From: Gammaproteobacteria bacterium
GTDB taxonomy: Bacteria; Pseudomonadota; Gammaproteobacteria; DSM-16500
Direction: 5' to 3'
Length of the DNA stretch: 64,000 bases
NCBI GenBank assembly: GCA_021325575.1
Contig: JAJPGW010000007.1
Span: 62,001-126,000 of the forward strand
This document shows positions 1 to 9,674 of the stretch, one piece after another (the first letter of the stretch is position 1; every line of letters starts with the position of its first letter). Made by a program: the position numbers and the translations under genes. Below the pieces are notes generated by a model. That model searched no databases and was not told where the DNA came from. It saw only the letters and a list, made by a program, of their open reading frames with translations.

Positions 1-384
1 AATGATCATGCTGTCAACAACTAAACCTGTGCCACACGTATTTCGGGCAATTTCATCTGCCAAATAACGTTGCATAGGGGTGCCAACGCGACCACTTAAG
101 CAAACACGATGACCATGAGCTGTTACACGAATAGCGGTATCACCGATCGACAAATTGTTACGGAGATTATGGACGACTCGGCATGCTAATTTGCCATCTG
201 TCACGCAACGACCGCAACGAACACCGCCACGGCTGCATTTATTGCAAAAGGAGCTGACGGGTTTGTAGCAGCTTGATTCTTGATAGCAAGTTTTGTGACA
301 ACAGCTAAAAGCTGAACCTGAAGCTAACATCAGTGGCATAGCAACTGATATTGAAGCTAACACGATTAATAATTTTTTCAACAT
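1..384 (-). CDS. Exported BON-domain-like protein, C-terminus cut by window edge
   Basis: I translated 128 codons from an ATG at 384-382; a GGAGGA ribosome site sits just upstream (391-396). The first ~26 residues form a signal peptide ending near GSAFS. A cysteine-rich stretch follows (CCHKTC, CNKCSRGG, CGRC). After that comes a segment with the pattern of a BON domain: 'LSIGDTAIRVTAHGHRVCLSGRVG' (given here as its halves, I-R-V-T...V-x-L-S-G-R-V), ending at 'ADEIAR'. BON domains are found in envelope-stress proteins such as OsmY and bind phospholipid or other envelope parts. The cysteine-rich linker between signal and BON-like part is unusual. The stop lies outside the window, so full length is unknown. 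BON assignment is by motif only. Confidence 0.65.
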   Translation of the reverse strand, partial: MLKKLLIVLASISVAMPLMLASGSAFSCCHKTCYQESSCYKPVSSFCNKCSRGGVRCGRCVTDGKLACRVVHNLRNNLSIGDTAIRVTAHGHRVCLSGRVGTPMQRYLADEIARNTCGTGLVVDSMII

Positions 385-610
385 AAGTATTCCTCCTCGA
401 GGTTTTTTTACATTTACGATATTTATTATAAAGGATTTAAATTCGCGTAAAAAAAAGAATCACATCGTTTGTAACTTGCTGATTACTTTTGAAATAAAAA
501 CCAGTTTTGAAAATTTTTTTTGAAGAATCATGCAACTGCAGAAAAAAAGATTTTGATTAATAATTATACACATGCGATAGTAGCGGTTGAATTTTTTATC
601 ACTGAAAAAG

Positions 611-641
611 AAAAAGACCAATCAAAATGATTAGCCTTTTT
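611..641 (-). terminator. Rho-independent terminator of the 17-kDa-like lipoprotein gene
   Basis: A 14-bp stem (611-624 with 628-641, three-base loop, two G-U pairs when read on the minus strand) has A-rich and U-rich ends. It lies just after the stop of the minus-strand gene 655-1122. Confidence 0.7.
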
Positions 642-654
642 GTGATGCAGATAA

Positions 655-1122
655 TTAGCGAACAGCGCGCCAGGTACCATCCGATTGTAAGCATGCGATA
701 CCATTGGTGGTCTCTGTTTTGCCGCCCATCACAGCAGTCGTATGATAACGACGGCAGTTTGGGTTGCCATTGACGGTCATCATCTTACTGGTTGGGACCA
801 TGGTGTAGGTTCCGCCACTTCTGGAGTTTTTCCATGTTGTCGGATGGTTGACCGGTTTATTCATCGCGCCATACATTTGGGTGTTATCCGAGCTATCCAT
901 TCTGCTGCCGATATAACCACCAATTAATGCACCTGCAACGATCCCTGCGCCAATTGCCACCGCTTGACCCGTGCCAGCACCAACAAGGCTACCAGCTAAG
1001 CCGCCCACTGCGCCGCCTGTTACAGCTCCGACCGCGGTATTTTGATTACGTGTATTAGTGGAGCAGGACACCAAAGAAATACTGAGAACAAGAACAAGGC
1101 AATTTACCAAAAAATTTTTCAT
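655..1122 (-). CDS. 17-kDa surface-antigen-like lipoprotein (glycine zipper)
   Basis: A 155-residue outer-membrane lipoprotein. The signal peptide ends in a lipobox (LVSC, Cys20). Residues ~30-75 are a glycine-zipper membrane hairpin with repeated GxxxG-type spacing (AVGAVTGGAVGG, GAGIVAGALIGG). The C-terminal ~75 residues carry the small conserved domain of this family, with two cysteines (NCRRY, IACLQ) and a closing W-R-A-V-R. The architecture matches the Rickettsia 17-kDa antigen / SlyB-like group. The exact role is unknown; these proteins are thought to help envelope integrity. It is a single gene with its own terminator. A weaker alternative would be another glycine-zipper 2TM lipoprotein family. 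Confidence 0.8.
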   Translation of the reverse strand: MKNFLVNCLVLVLSISLVSCSTNTRNQNTAVGAVTGGAVGGLAGSLVGAGTGQAVAIGAGIVAGALIGGYIGSRMDSSDNTQMYGAMNKPVNHPTTWKNSRSGGTYTMVPTSKMMTVNGNPNCRRYHTTAVMGGKTETTNGIACLQSDGTWRAVR

Positions 1123-1329
1123 GTTTACGGCTCCGTGTAGAGTTGTCTAGACAGTTCATTTTAAAGCTGGGGTTTATTTTTGTCTATTCAGGGATATCGG
1201 TAACTAGATCATAATTATTCCCGACATCAGTATTTTGTATTCTATTTGAACTATATTATCCCATTTAAAAAACATAACTTATTGAAAAATATACTTTTTT
1301 AATCAAAAAAATAAATTGTATATCTCAGC

Positions 1330-1335
1330 TATAAT
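1330..1335 (+). promoter_or_regulatory. Probable -10 box for the 709-residue protein gene
   Basis: A perfect TATAAT lies 47 bases before the start codon in an AT-rich stretch. I see no good -35 at 16-18 bases. A GAGG ribosome site follows at ~1374. Confidence 0.4.
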
Positions 1336-1381
1336 AGAATTAAGAAACTCATTTAAAACCAAAAGGTTGATGTGAGGACTT

Positions 1382-3511
1382 ATGTTAACAATGCAACAAT
1401 TGACAAAAGCAAAATCGGTTTTAACTCAAGGAAGTGAAGAAGCAAAAAGAAAAATGTCTGCTCCCTCACATGAGACAGGTCGAGTCTTTAATGCTTTCCC
1501 ACCGTTAGTCGATGAAAAAAATTGGCAGGAATTATCTAGTCTTGTCACAGAACTTTATGCTTTGATCGCAACAAAAATTGGTAAAGAAACAGGGGATTTA
1601 CAACAAGAAGGAGATTATTTTCAAAAACTGAGCGAAATGGAAGATATGTCTAAAGCACCTGAAATGCAAAAGGCTCGTGAAATAGTAGAAAAAATTGCAA
1701 AGATTGGAGTTGCCTCTTTAGTGGATCCAAAAACAGGTGGCTGCAAAAAAGAAGTAATTGAAATGTTAGGGATAAAGAGCACGATAAGTCCTGCTGAATT
1801 ATTAAGTTCTTATATGGACAATGTAATGGGACCGCTGGGTGATGCAGGCTCTGTGCTTCGTTCAAAAGAACATCAAGTTGCAAAACGAGCTGTCAAAAAA
1901 ATACTTACATTTGCATATGAAGGAACAAAACATGGATCAGGCATTCCTGAACTTTTTTGTCGAGAACAGGTACGTCAATATCTAAATGAAAATGATAACT
2001 TGTTTGTGAGACAACAAACTCCCGAAACTATTAAAAAACTAGTCATAGAAGATTTAGAAACATCAGAAAAAAAAGAAGAAAGTGATGCCAGATTACAGTT
2101 TTGGTTTGAGTTGGCAACTAAATTGGGAAAGGAGGGTTTAGAGTTTCAGGCAAACGCTATTAGAGAAGGAATGGGTCACTATAATGAAGTTCAAAAACGA
2201 AATGATTCTTGTCGATTGCGAGTAGAATTAAAAGAGGTAAAAGACATTCCGGCCATCATAGATAATGATTTAAAAGAATTAAAAGAGGATGAGCTCAACA
2301 CTCGACTGAAATTTTGGCAGAAACTAGATTCAGAATTAAGCGCCAACAAGCAGTATGACAAAGCAGCAGCAATTCAAGCGAAATTGAAACAACTCAATGA
2401 ACCAAAAAAACAAACTTTATCGAACAGCACCTTGAAAGTTCGGAAAATGATACCGCAAGAAGAAGTGAAGGTATCACTTACTCCAGAATTTACAGTGGAA
2501 CAAATGACTACAGCTAGAAAAGTCATTGATCAAGCGATTGTTAATGGGAAAGAAAAACTAGCTGATGCGAAATATCAGGGCTTAAAATGCAGAATTTTAG
2601 ATGATTTGCCACCTCTCATGGATCAACAAAAATTTAAAGAATTTTCAGATCTGTTTGACCAAATTGGGAAAGTAATTCCTCAGGGTAATTCCGGTAAATT
2701 TGATTTTCAAGAATACAGTACCCGTTTAATTGAAATGAAAGCGGATGATAAAGTCAAACTTCCAGAATACAAACAAGCACAACAATTAATTGATAAAGCG
2801 ATTGAATTTGGTTGTGAATCGTTGATCAACCCTGTAACCGGAAAAGTGAAAAAAGAGGTTGCTGAGTTATTTGATGCGAAACCGGAACAAATTGATACTA
2901 GAGCTATTCTAAATTCTTTTCTGGCAAATATTGTTGGAAGTGTTGGTAGAGATGCAGCATTAAAAGGTGAAGTTGGTTTAGCTAGCATGAAATTAGTTAC
3001 GGAAATGATGGGAAGTATGACGCTCGATACGGCTGAATCTCAGGCAAAAGCACAAAAGTATTATGATAAAAAGCTGACTGACTTTCTTGATAAACATAAA
3101 GAACAAAATATAACTGTACTCAAGCAGGATTTCGATCAATGGTTAAAACAAAGCAATAGAACCCCAGCTGATATTATTGCAAGGGTAAAAGCTGATGTAG
3201 AACAAACTCAAGGTTCTGATATCGGATTTGCAAGAAAAGTCGATGCATGGAACAAAGTTAGGAATGTATATAGTGTTGGAGTGGGCAAAGAAACAGAGCC
3301 TATTGCGAGGGCGATCGCAGATGGACTTCGTGCAGCAGCAGGAGCGCATCGGCTCACCGTGACAAGAACGCCGTCACCTGATTCGAAAGCAGGGATAGCT
3401 AAAACATCGGGTGCGACTGCTGGTGATCGTTCGCAGACACCTTCACCCAATCCAGAAGGTCAAGACAAGAGTGGTAAGCGCACACCATCGCCATTTCGCC
3501 GCGATACATGA
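1382..3511 (+). CDS. 709-residue internally duplicated helical protein with TPSP-rich tail; candidate effector
   Basis: I recognise no known family. There is no signal peptide or membrane segment; the protein looks soluble and almost wholly helical. Residues ~2-180 and ~370-545 are diverged copies of one domain: PPLVDEKNWQELSSL matches PPLMDQQKFKEFSDL, and LVDPKTGGCKKEV matches LINPVTGKVKKEV. Between them sits a second, shorter duplication (RLQFWFELATKLG / RLKFWQKLDSELS) whose end, YDKAAAIQAKLKQL, looks like a UVR motif. The last ~50 residues are basic, disordered and hold three TPSP motifs (RTPSP, QTPSP, RTPSP), ending FRRDT. A large, repeat-built, soluble protein with a polar tail beside no metabolic partner fits a Dot/Icm-type effector. 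That is inference; no homologue is known to me. Confidence 0.85.
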   Translation: MLTMQQLTKAKSVLTQGSEEAKRKMSAPSHETGRVFNAFPPLVDEKNWQELSSLVTELYALIATKIGKETGDLQQEGDYFQKLSEMEDMSKAPEMQKAREIVEKIAKIGVASLVDPKTGGCKKEVIEMLGIKSTISPAELLSSYMDNVMGPLGDAGSVLRSKEHQVAKRAVKKILTFAYEGTKHGSGIPELFCREQVRQYLNENDNLFVRQQTPETIKKLVIEDLETSEKKEESDARLQFWFELATKLGKEGLEFQANAIREGMGHYNEVQKRNDSCRLRVELKEVKDIPAIIDNDLKELKEDELNTRLKFWQKLDSELSANKQYDKAAAIQAKLKQLNEPKKQTLSNSTLKVRKMIPQEEVKVSLTPEFTVEQMTTARKVIDQAIVNGKEKLADAKYQGLKCRILDDLPPLMDQQKFKEFSDLFDQIGKVIPQGNSGKFDFQEYSTRLIEMKADDKVKLPEYKQAQQLIDKAIEFGCESLINPVTGKVKKEVAELFDAKPEQIDTRAILNSFLANIVGSVGRDAALKGEVGLASMKLVTEMMGSMTLDTAESQAKAQKYYDKKLTDFLDKHKEQNITVLKQDFDQWLKQSNRTPADIIARVKADVEQTQGSDIGFARKVDAWNKVRNVYSVGVGKETEPIARAIADGLRAAAGAHRLTVTRTPSPDSKAGIAKTSGATAGDRSQTPSPNPEGQDKSGKRTPSPFRRDT

Positions 3512-3515
3512 TAAT

Positions 3516-3540
3516 CGTCCCGCGGACAAGCCGCGGGACG
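3516..3540. repeat. GC-rich palindrome, REP-like, between convergent genes
   Basis: A perfect 10-bp stem (3516-3525 with 3531-3540) around ACAAG lies between two converging genes. It could end transcription from both sides, although it lacks a clear T-tract. It resembles in style the CCCCGC-type hairpins at 60677 and 61654. Confidence 0.6.
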
Positions 3541-3552
3541 ACGTTAGGGAAG

Positions 3553-4566
3553 TTAGGAAATAAACGGCTTCTCAAACAACTGATATTTCAAATTCCCCAT
3601 CGCAGAAAATAATTTACTCCCCAACGATTTTTTCGGCTGATAGCAAACTTCATAAACATTCGCAATTTTACTTTGCGCCATCAAATAATCATCGCTAGTC
3701 ATGAGCTCGTCCACTAATTTTAAATCCAACGCTTGCGCGCCTAGCCAATGTTCGCCGGTAGCAACTTTATCGATATCCAACTGGGGTCGGTGAGTTTTAA
3801 TCACGCCTTTGAATTGATCATGAATATCTTCGATTTCTTCTTGCAATTTTTCACGGCCTGCTTCGGTGTTTTGACCAAATAAGGTGAGCGTCCGTTTGAA
3901 ATTGCCTGCCGTCAATTGTTCAAAATCGATGTGCTTATCTTTTAAATATCGATGAAAATTAGGTAACTGAACAATAACGCCAATCGAACCAATGATCGCA
4001 AAGGGCGCCGCTAAAATTTTATTTGCAACACTTGCCATGAGATAACCACCGCTCGCAGCAATTTTATCAACGGTAACGGTCAGCATAATATTGTGATTAC
4101 GTAAACGTTGTAACTGCGCTGCGGCCAATCCATAGGCATGCACCATGCCGCCGGCGCTATCTAATCGCACCACCACTTCATCTTCCGTGGTTGCTGCACT
4201 CACAATCGCATCCACTTCATTGCGTAATCCGCAAACGGCAGAGGCTTTCATGTCGCCATTAAAAGTTAATACAAACACTTTTTTCTGCTTTTCATGTTCG
4301 GCTAACTCTTTTTTCGCTTTGTCAGATAATTTTTTTTCTTTCAAAAATTTCTTAAGTTGCTTTTTCGTCAAAATTTCATTCATGACAAATTCAGTCAATT
4401 CTGAATATTTTTCATTGAGATTTTTAATTGATACTCGTCCGGTCACTTTTTCTTTACCGCGTGAAAAAAGGGCGAGTATGCCTGCGACAAGCAGCAAAAT
4501 CATGATTAATAAAATCAGCGCTTTTGAAGAAAAGACGACCAACTGCAGTGTAATATCCGACAGCAT
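3553..4566 (-). CDS. sohB: SohB-type inner-membrane peptidase (family S49)
   Basis: A 337-residue protein. An N-terminal membrane anchor spans ~15-34 and is followed by a charged helical linker. The S49 protease domain runs from ~96. The catalytic serine is expected in KIAASGG (Ser172) and the general-base lysine in GNFKR (Lys224), a 52-residue spacing that fits the Ser/Lys dyad of E. coli SohB. The protein is anchored in the inner membrane with its active domain in the periplasm; related SppA clears signal-peptide remnants. It is the last gene of the dacA-lip operon, three bases after the LssY-like gene. Length and motifs match the family. Confidence 0.93.
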   Translation of the reverse strand: MLSDITLQLVVFSSKALILLIMILLLVAGILALFSRGKEKVTGRVSIKNLNEKYSELTEFVMNEILTKKQLKKFLKEKKLSDKAKKELAEHEKQKKVFVLTFNGDMKASAVCGLRNEVDAIVSAATTEDEVVVRLDSAGGMVHAYGLAAAQLQRLRNHNIMLTVTVDKIAASGGYLMASVANKILAAPFAIIGSIGVIVQLPNFHRYLKDKHIDFEQLTAGNFKRTLTLFGQNTEAGREKLQEEIEDIHDQFKGVIKTHRPQLDIDKVATGEHWLGAQALDLKLVDELMTSDDYLMAQSKIANVYEVCYQPKKSLGSKLFSAMGNLKYQLFEKPFIS

Positions 4567-4569
4567 TTA

Positions 4570-6588
4570 CTATTCCTTTGGTTTGATTAATAACATGGTT
4601 TCATTGCGAACGTGACGTTTGTGATTGTTGATGACGGTGATTTCTTTGACCTGATCATTATCCGTTGTTTTCGGCATGACTAAATTGACATTGAGATTCA
4701 CATCATTCGGTTTATGTTGAAATAACCAGTTAAAAGTGCGCGGTACCATTTCAACGGTCCCCACCCATAACGGTTTATTGCTATTCGCAATGGTAATATT
4801 CGATTCCCATAATCGCAGTACAATTAATTTTTTGTTGCCGCTCTGCTGTTTAATCAGGACTAATACGGGATTTTTATCAAGATAAAGCGGTGAAACCAAC
4901 GGCAAGTGTTCAGCGCTATCAATATCACTAATGCGACGTAAGACCGAGACCCAATCTTGGCTGGGCGGAATTTCCCAACCATTTTTTAATAATAATTGTT
5001 GAATGGTATCCAGATTGCCTATCCATTGAATATTCAATACTTGCGTTTCTAATCCAAAACGGTTTAATCGATACATCGGCACTTTATTGCCGAGATGGTT
5101 CCACCAGGTTTGTTGGGTGATGGTGTAAACGGGCCAATCAATTTGCTGATAACGTGCTGTTAATTTTTGCGAATTATGCCATGAAAAAATAGAATAAATA
5201 ATCAATAAGGATATGATGAAGGTATAAAATAATCCGGACGGCGGAATATTTTTTTCTGATTTTCGGTTGTAGGAAATCACAATAATCATGAGAATCGCGG
5301 CACCCAATAAAACGCCGCCGATCACATCGGTAAACCAGTGCGCATTGAGATAAATCCGAGAAATTCCAATTGCAGCAACTAACAAGCCAGCTAAAAAATA
5401 CAAGCTGCGATAAAAACGGTGGCCTAAGGCTTTTACAAAAAGCAGAATAAAACCGAGATAAAAAACCATGCCATTTATCGTGTGACCGCTCGGAAACGAA
5501 GGGCTGGTTGGGGGCACTGCAATGCCGAAGGGTCGCGCTGAATTAATAGAATGTTTGAAAAATTCAGCCAAAATCACCGTGAGAATCATTAATGCTAAAA
5601 TATGCACTGCCGTATGAAAGCGTTTTTTCCAGGCTAACCAAAGGAACACAACGCAAGCAACGGGAACAATAACCGCGGTTTCGCCCAAAAAGGTAATGTG
5701 TAACATTATCACATCACCCACCGGTGTTCGGATGCTTCTAAAGAAATGCAGAAAAACTTGGTTAATAAAAATCGCGTCTGAACCGACTGCGCGCACGTAA
5801 ATCGCAAGATATACAAAAATAGCACTGATAATAATTAAATAGAAAGTGAGTGTCAGTTGCCCATACGTTTTTCTCGAATCATGGTGCTTTAAACCAGAGG
5901 TGATAGGTGAAAAAAATCGGGAAGAATGTAAATGTTTCCAGAGCGACGTCAATGATTGGTTTACTCGGTCGCTGATCAAAAAGAATAATTTATAAAGCGT
6001 CCAGATGCACAAAATGATAAACAACGTTATCAACAAGAACATGAGCAGCACATGTCCTGCAATATCCGGCGGTAATTCAAGCGATGCGGCACCTAGCGCA
6101 ATTCCAGGCAACATATAAGCCGGTGCCCAGGCGATCGCAGAAGTGATATTCGAAATATAAAATCGCAGCGGCTTCATGCCTAACATTCCTGCAACCAGGG
6201 GTACTAATGCGCGAACCGGTCCTACAAATCGTCCGATAAAAACACTCATGGCACCGTATTTATGAAAAAATGCTTCGCCAGAAAGGAGAAAATTGGGATG
6301 TGTGCGGAAAGGCCAGATTTGATGCAGATTTTTTTTAAATTTATGCCCAATCCAATAACTAATGCCATCGCCAACGATTGCCCCTAAGATGGCCCACAGA
6401 ATCGTGGACCACAAAGGCATGACGCCTGCGCCTGCCAGTGCGCCAATGGCTGTCATCATCACAGAACCCGGCACAATGGTCCCAATGATCGCGACCGATT
6501 CGGCGGCAGAAATAATAAATGTCGCAATTCCCGCGAGATGGGGATGAGCATTGATCCATTGAAGTATCGGCGAAATAATATCGTTCAT
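4570..6588 (-). CDS. DedA-PAP2-LssY_C fusion membrane protein
   Basis: A 672-residue polytopic membrane protein with three parts. Residues ~1-200 are a DedA/SNARE-associated domain (ESVAIIGTIVPGS near the start, FIGRFVGPVRA motif). Residues ~230-440 are a PAP2 phosphatase with all three signature motifs: KHSINSARP, PSGHT, and SRIYLNAHWFTD. From ~460 the rest matches the LssY C-terminal domain (NRFG, NGWEIPP). PAP2 enzymes dephosphorylate lipid phosphates such as undecaprenyl pyrophosphate; DedA proteins flip polyprenyl phosphate carriers. Joined together they suggest recycling of a lipid carrier, which is inference. LssY is the Legionella namesake. The gene lies 10 bases after lipA and 3 before sohB. 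Confidence 0.88.
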   Translation of the reverse strand: MNDIISPILQWINAHPHLAGIATFIISAAESVAIIGTIVPGSVMMTAIGALAGAGVMPLWSTILWAILGAIVGDGISYWIGHKFKKNLHQIWPFRTHPNFLLSGEAFFHKYGAMSVFIGRFVGPVRALVPLVAGMLGMKPLRFYISNITSAIAWAPAYMLPGIALGAASLELPPDIAGHVLLMFLLITLFIILCIWTLYKLFFLISDRVNQSLTSLWKHLHSSRFFSPITSGLKHHDSRKTYGQLTLTFYLIIISAIFVYLAIYVRAVGSDAIFINQVFLHFFRSIRTPVGDVIMLHITFLGETAVIVPVACVVFLWLAWKKRFHTAVHILALMILTVILAEFFKHSINSARPFGIAVPPTSPSFPSGHTINGMVFYLGFILLFVKALGHRFYRSLYFLAGLLVAAIGISRIYLNAHWFTDVIGGVLLGAAILMIIVISYNRKSEKNIPPSGLFYTFIISLLIIYSIFSWHNSQKLTARYQQIDWPVYTITQQTWWNHLGNKVPMYRLNRFGLETQVLNIQWIGNLDTIQQLLLKNGWEIPPSQDWVSVLRRISDIDSAEHLPLVSPLYLDKNPVLVLIKQQSGNKKLIVLRLWESNITIANSNKPLWVGTVEMVPRTFNWLFQHKPNDVNLNVNLVMPKTTDNDQVKEITVINNHKRHVRNETMLLIKPKE

Positions 6589-6598
6589 ACCGTCCTTT

Positions 6599-7531
6599 TT
6601 AAGCTACCTCTTCTCCTGCCGCCTGTTTGTCAGCATGATAAGACGATCTGACCAGTGGGCCGCTCGCAACATTTTTGAACCCAATTTCTTTGGCAAATTC
6701 GGCTAATGAAGCAAATTGTTCGGGTGTAATATAGCGCCCAACGGGCATATGAAATTTACTCGGTTGCAAATATTGTCCGAGTGTCAACATATCGACATCA
6801 TGGGCACGCAAATCCAGTAAGGTTTGTTTAATTTCGTCATCCATTTCACCCAATCCCAACATCAAACCGGATTTGGTTGGAATAGTTGGAAAGCGCATTT
6901 TAAATTGCTGCAATAATTTTAATGAGTGCGCATAATCGGAACCGGGTCGTGCTTGTTTATACAAACGGGGAACGGTTTCGATATTGTGATTGAAAACATC
7001 CGGTAATTCGCGTGCCGTTTCATCGAGTGCAATGTCCATGCGACCACGATAATCAGGAACCAGTGTTTCAATCGTGATGGTCGGATTTTTTTCCCGAATC
7101 GCTTTAAGACAATTTACAAAGTGGCCGGCGCCGCCATCGCGTAAATCATCGCGATCGACTGACGTAATAACGACATAACGTAAACCCATTTGTGCAATGG
7201 TATTCGCAAGATTCATCGGCTCATTCACATCCAAAGGATCCGGTCGCCCATGCGCCACATCGCAAAAACTGCAGCGACGAGTGCATTTGTCACCCATGAT
7301 CATGAAAGTCGCCGTGCCATGGCTAAAACATTCTGAGAGGTTAGGGCAGGAGGCTTCTTCGCAGACGGTAACTAATTTATTTTCGCGCAGGATTTTTTTT
7401 AAATTGGCAACAGCAGGGGTAGTTGGAATGCGGATGCGTATCCAATCCGGTTTTCGAAGCGGTGAAACGGTCGGTTCAATTTTAATGGGGATACGTGCTA
7501 ATTTTTCCGCGCCGCGTTGTTTGGTATTCAT
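6599..7531 (-). CDS. lipA: Lipoyl synthase
   Basis: A 310-residue radical-SAM enzyme that inserts two sulfur atoms into the octanoyl chain on lipoyl domains. Both iron-sulfur sites are visible. The auxiliary cluster has [12 protein letters not shown] (C-x4-C-x5-C) and the SAM cluster has CTRRCSFC (C-x3-C-x2-C). The C-terminus has the family's [12 protein letters not shown]. Length is close to E. coli LipA (321). It follows lipB by 16 bases, so octanoyl transfer and sulfur insertion are encoded together. Confidence 0.97.
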   Translation of the reverse strand: MNTKQRGAEKLARIPIKIEPTVSPLRKPDWIRIRIPTTPAVANLKKILRENKLVTVCEEASCPNLSECFSHGTATFMIMGDKCTRRCSFCDVAHGRPDPLDVNEPMNLANTIAQMGLRYVVITSVDRDDLRDGGAGHFVNCLKAIREKNPTITIETLVPDYRGRMDIALDETARELPDVFNHNIETVPRLYKQARPGSDYAHSLKLLQQFKMRFPTIPTKSGLMLGLGEMDDEIKQTLLDLRAHDVDMLTLGQYLQPSKFHMPVGRYITPEQFASLAEFAKEIGFKNVASGPLVRSSYHADKQAAGEEVA

Positions 7532-7547
7532 AGTGCTCTTTTTGTTC

Positions 7548-8180
7548 CTACTTTTGAATGCCCGTATTATACCCCAGATTTTTGCTAAGATAATGGGTTA
7601 ATTTCGGGATGACTTCTTTAAATTCAGCGGTATGACTGAGGTCGGACAATTGGGTCATTTTGAGTTTGGCATACCCGCAAGGATTAATTCTGGAAAAAGG
7701 TTCCAGATCCATTGCGATATTAAATGCCAATCCGTGATAGGAGCAACCGCGGCGAATGCGCAGACCAATCGAGCAGATTTTTGCCTGATCCACATAAATG
7801 CCCGGCGCATCGCGCCTTGCTTCTGCCTGAATTTGATAGTCCGACAGCACATCGATGACGGATTGTTCGAGCAGGGTGACTAATTGCCGAATATTAAATT
7901 TTTTGCGCTTAAGATCAATTAAAGTATATGCCACTAATTGACCTGGCCCGTGATAAGTCACTTGGCCGCCACGATCGACTTTGATCACAGGGATGTTTCC
8001 TGGATTTAAAAGATGTTCAGGCTTGCCATTTTGTCCCTGGGTGAAAACCGGTGGATGTTCAATCAGCCAAATTTCATCTGTCGTTTCTTCAGTGCGCGTA
8101 TTAGTAAAATTCTGCATCTCGCGCCAGCAAGTTTCGTAATCGATTTTTTTTAATGGCCGAATGATAACAGTATTTTTCAT
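7548..8180 (-). CDS. lipB: Octanoyltransferase
   Basis: A 210-residue enzyme that moves octanoate from acyl-carrier protein to lipoyl domains. Diagnostic motifs are seen: [27 protein letters not shown], and [17 protein letters not shown] with the active-site lysine. The catalytic cysteine falls in INPCGY. It overlaps ybeD by four bases (ATGA) and precedes lipA, the usual order. Confidence 0.97.
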   Translation of the reverse strand: MKNTVIIRPLKKIDYETCWREMQNFTNTRTEETTDEIWLIEHPPVFTQGQNGKPEHLLNPGNIPVIKVDRGGQVTYHGPGQLVAYTLIDLKRKKFNIRQLVTLLEQSVIDVLSDYQIQAEARRDAPGIYVDQAKICSIGLRIRRGCSYHGLAFNIAMDLEPFSRINPCGYAKLKMTQLSDLSHTAEFKEVIPKLTHYLSKNLGYNTGIQK

Positions 8181-8452
8181 ATTGCCATCAAGACTAGCGA
8201 ATTAGCGCTTAAGTCACGATAAATAGAATCTAGTTGTTCCCGACTGGTAGCATTGATCGTGACAGTGATCGCAAGATATTTGTTGTCCTTGCTAGGACGA
8301 GTACGAAAGGCATCTTCTCGTAAATCCGTGACATGATTGCGAATAATCGTCATGACGGCCACTTCAAATTCGTTGGATGCGACACCAAAGACTTTGATGA
8401 CAAATTCACAAGGAAAAGTCAGGACGGGTTGGTTAGTGCCAGCATCAGCCAT
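8177..8452 (-). CDS. ybeD: YbeD-like regulator (DUF493)
   Basis: A 91-residue cytosolic protein with the DUF493 pattern: [11 protein letters not shown] near the start and a central [13 protein letters not shown] strand pair, i.e. an ACT-like alpha/beta fold. In enterobacteria ybeD lies between dacA and lipB, exactly as here (8-base overlap with dacA, 4-base overlap with lipB). The molecular role is not settled; an allosteric or lipoate-related function has been suggested from its position and fold. Confidence 0.92.
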   Translation of the reverse strand: MADAGTNQPVLTFPCEFVIKVFGVASNEFEVAVMTIIRNHVTDLREDAFRTRPSKDNKYLAITVTINATSREQLDSIYRDLSANSLVLMAI

Positions 8453-9674
8453 TGTTCACTTTCTCGGTGGATTTAGTAAATAATTTATGAAAACCGTAGT
8501 TAACGGAATCAGCCAAATTCGCAAAAAATCCCCCTTTGGCATTATCAGCCATAGCAACTAAGGGTTTTTCCATCAACACTTGATTGTTGAGGGTTACTCT
8601 GAGTGTTCCAATGGTTTGACCTTTTGTAATCGGTGCTTTGACCGGTTCATTTAAATTAATCTCAGCGTGAATATTTTTGTATTGTCCGGCTGGCATCGTG
8701 ACATAAAGATCATCATCCAATCCGATGGCGGATTGTTTGTTTTGTCCCTTCCAGACGCGGACTTCAGTCAGTGCCGTACGGCCGTTGTAAAGTTTATGGG
8801 TTTCAAAGAATCGATAACCAAAAGTCAGTAATCGAATGGATTCTTCGGTGCGGACTAAATCACTGGGTGAGCCCATCACCACGCTAACTAAGCGTGTGCC
8901 GTCTTTTAAGGCCGATGCCACCAAGCAATATCCCGCTTCATCGGTATGGCCGGTTTTTAAGCCGTCGGCATATTCATAACGCCACAATAAACGATTGCGA
9001 TTGGGTTGGCGGATGCCGTTATAGGTCAGCCATTTTTCTGAATATAAGCGATAATCTTCGGGGAAATTTTTAATGATGGCTTGCGCGAGCAAGGCAAGAT
9101 CGCGAGGTGTTGAATAATGGTTTGGATTGGGCAGGCCATTACTGTCTACGAAATGGCTGTTATTCATGCCAATCGATTTGGCGGCTGCATTCATCATGCT
9201 GGCAAAGGCGTCTTCTGTGCCTGCCAGGTATTCTGCCATGGCGACACTGGCGTCATTGCCGGAGGCCACCACAATGCCTTCTAATAAGTTGCGGACTGGC
9301 ACTTCATCATTGACTTTCACGAACATGCGGGAGCCGCCGGTTTTCCAGGCTTTGCTGCTGATGCGGACTTTGTCATCCAGGTGGATAGTACCATTCCGAA
9401 TGGCGCTGGAGATGACATACATTGTCATTAATTTGGTCAAACTGGCGGGAGCGAGTCGTTGGTCCGCGTTTTTTTCAGCCAAAATTTTGCCGCTATATGC
9501 GTCGATCAAAATATAACCTTTTGCGTCCAAGTTGGGAGCCGCCGGCGCCACAACAGCGGCTTGAGGTTGGGTAGGAATGGGAATTACTGTGTTCGATGTC
9601 GCCGCAAAAATCGAACTGCTTAATATTAATGCAGAACAGAAAGCGAATGTTTTGAATAATTGTTTACGCAGCAT
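8445..9674 (-). CDS. dacA: D-alanyl-D-alanine carboxypeptidase (PBP5/6 type)
   Basis: A low-molecular-weight penicillin-binding protein that trims the terminal D-Ala from peptidoglycan stems in the periplasm. The active-site motifs are all present: SLTK (S-x-x-K), SGN, and KTG. The C-terminal part has the PBP5 beta domain and ends with an amphipathic helix (FANLADSVNYGFHKLF) that would tether it to the inner membrane. I chose the ATG at 9674 (409 residues). It gives a clean signal peptide (MLRKQLFKTFAF...FAA) and sits eight bases after an AGGG. ATGs at 9680 and 9737 are possible, but the latter would put a polar extension before the signal. First gene of the lip operon. Confidence 0.95.
   Translation of the reverse strand: MLRKQLFKTFAFCSALILSSSIFAATSNTVIPIPTQPQAAVVAPAAPNLDAKGYILIDAYSGKILAEKNADQRLAPASLTKLMTMYVISSAIRNGTIHLDDKVRISSKAWKTGGSRMFVKVNDEVPVRNLLEGIVVASGNDASVAMAEYLAGTEDAFASMMNAAAKSIGMNNSHFVDSNGLPNPNHYSTPRDLALLAQAIIKNFPEDYRLYSEKWLTYNGIRQPNRNRLLWRYEYADGLKTGHTDEAGYCLVASALKDGTRLVSVVMGSPSDLVRTEESIRLLTFGYRFFETHKLYNGRTALTEVRVWKGQNKQSAIGLDDDLYVTMPAGQYKNIHAEINLNEPVKAPITKGQTIGTLRVTLNNQVLMEKPLVAMADNAKGGFFANLADSVNYGFHKLFTKSTEKVNNG

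Noticed and set aside
4145-4615. 156-residue plus-strand frame
   Set aside because: Antisense shadow of sohB.
7197-7601. 134-residue plus-strand frame
   Set aside because: Antisense to lipA and the lipB end; no ribosome site or family features.
9127-9516. 129-residue plus-strand frame
   Set aside because: Antisense shadow of dacA, whose active-site motifs are clear.
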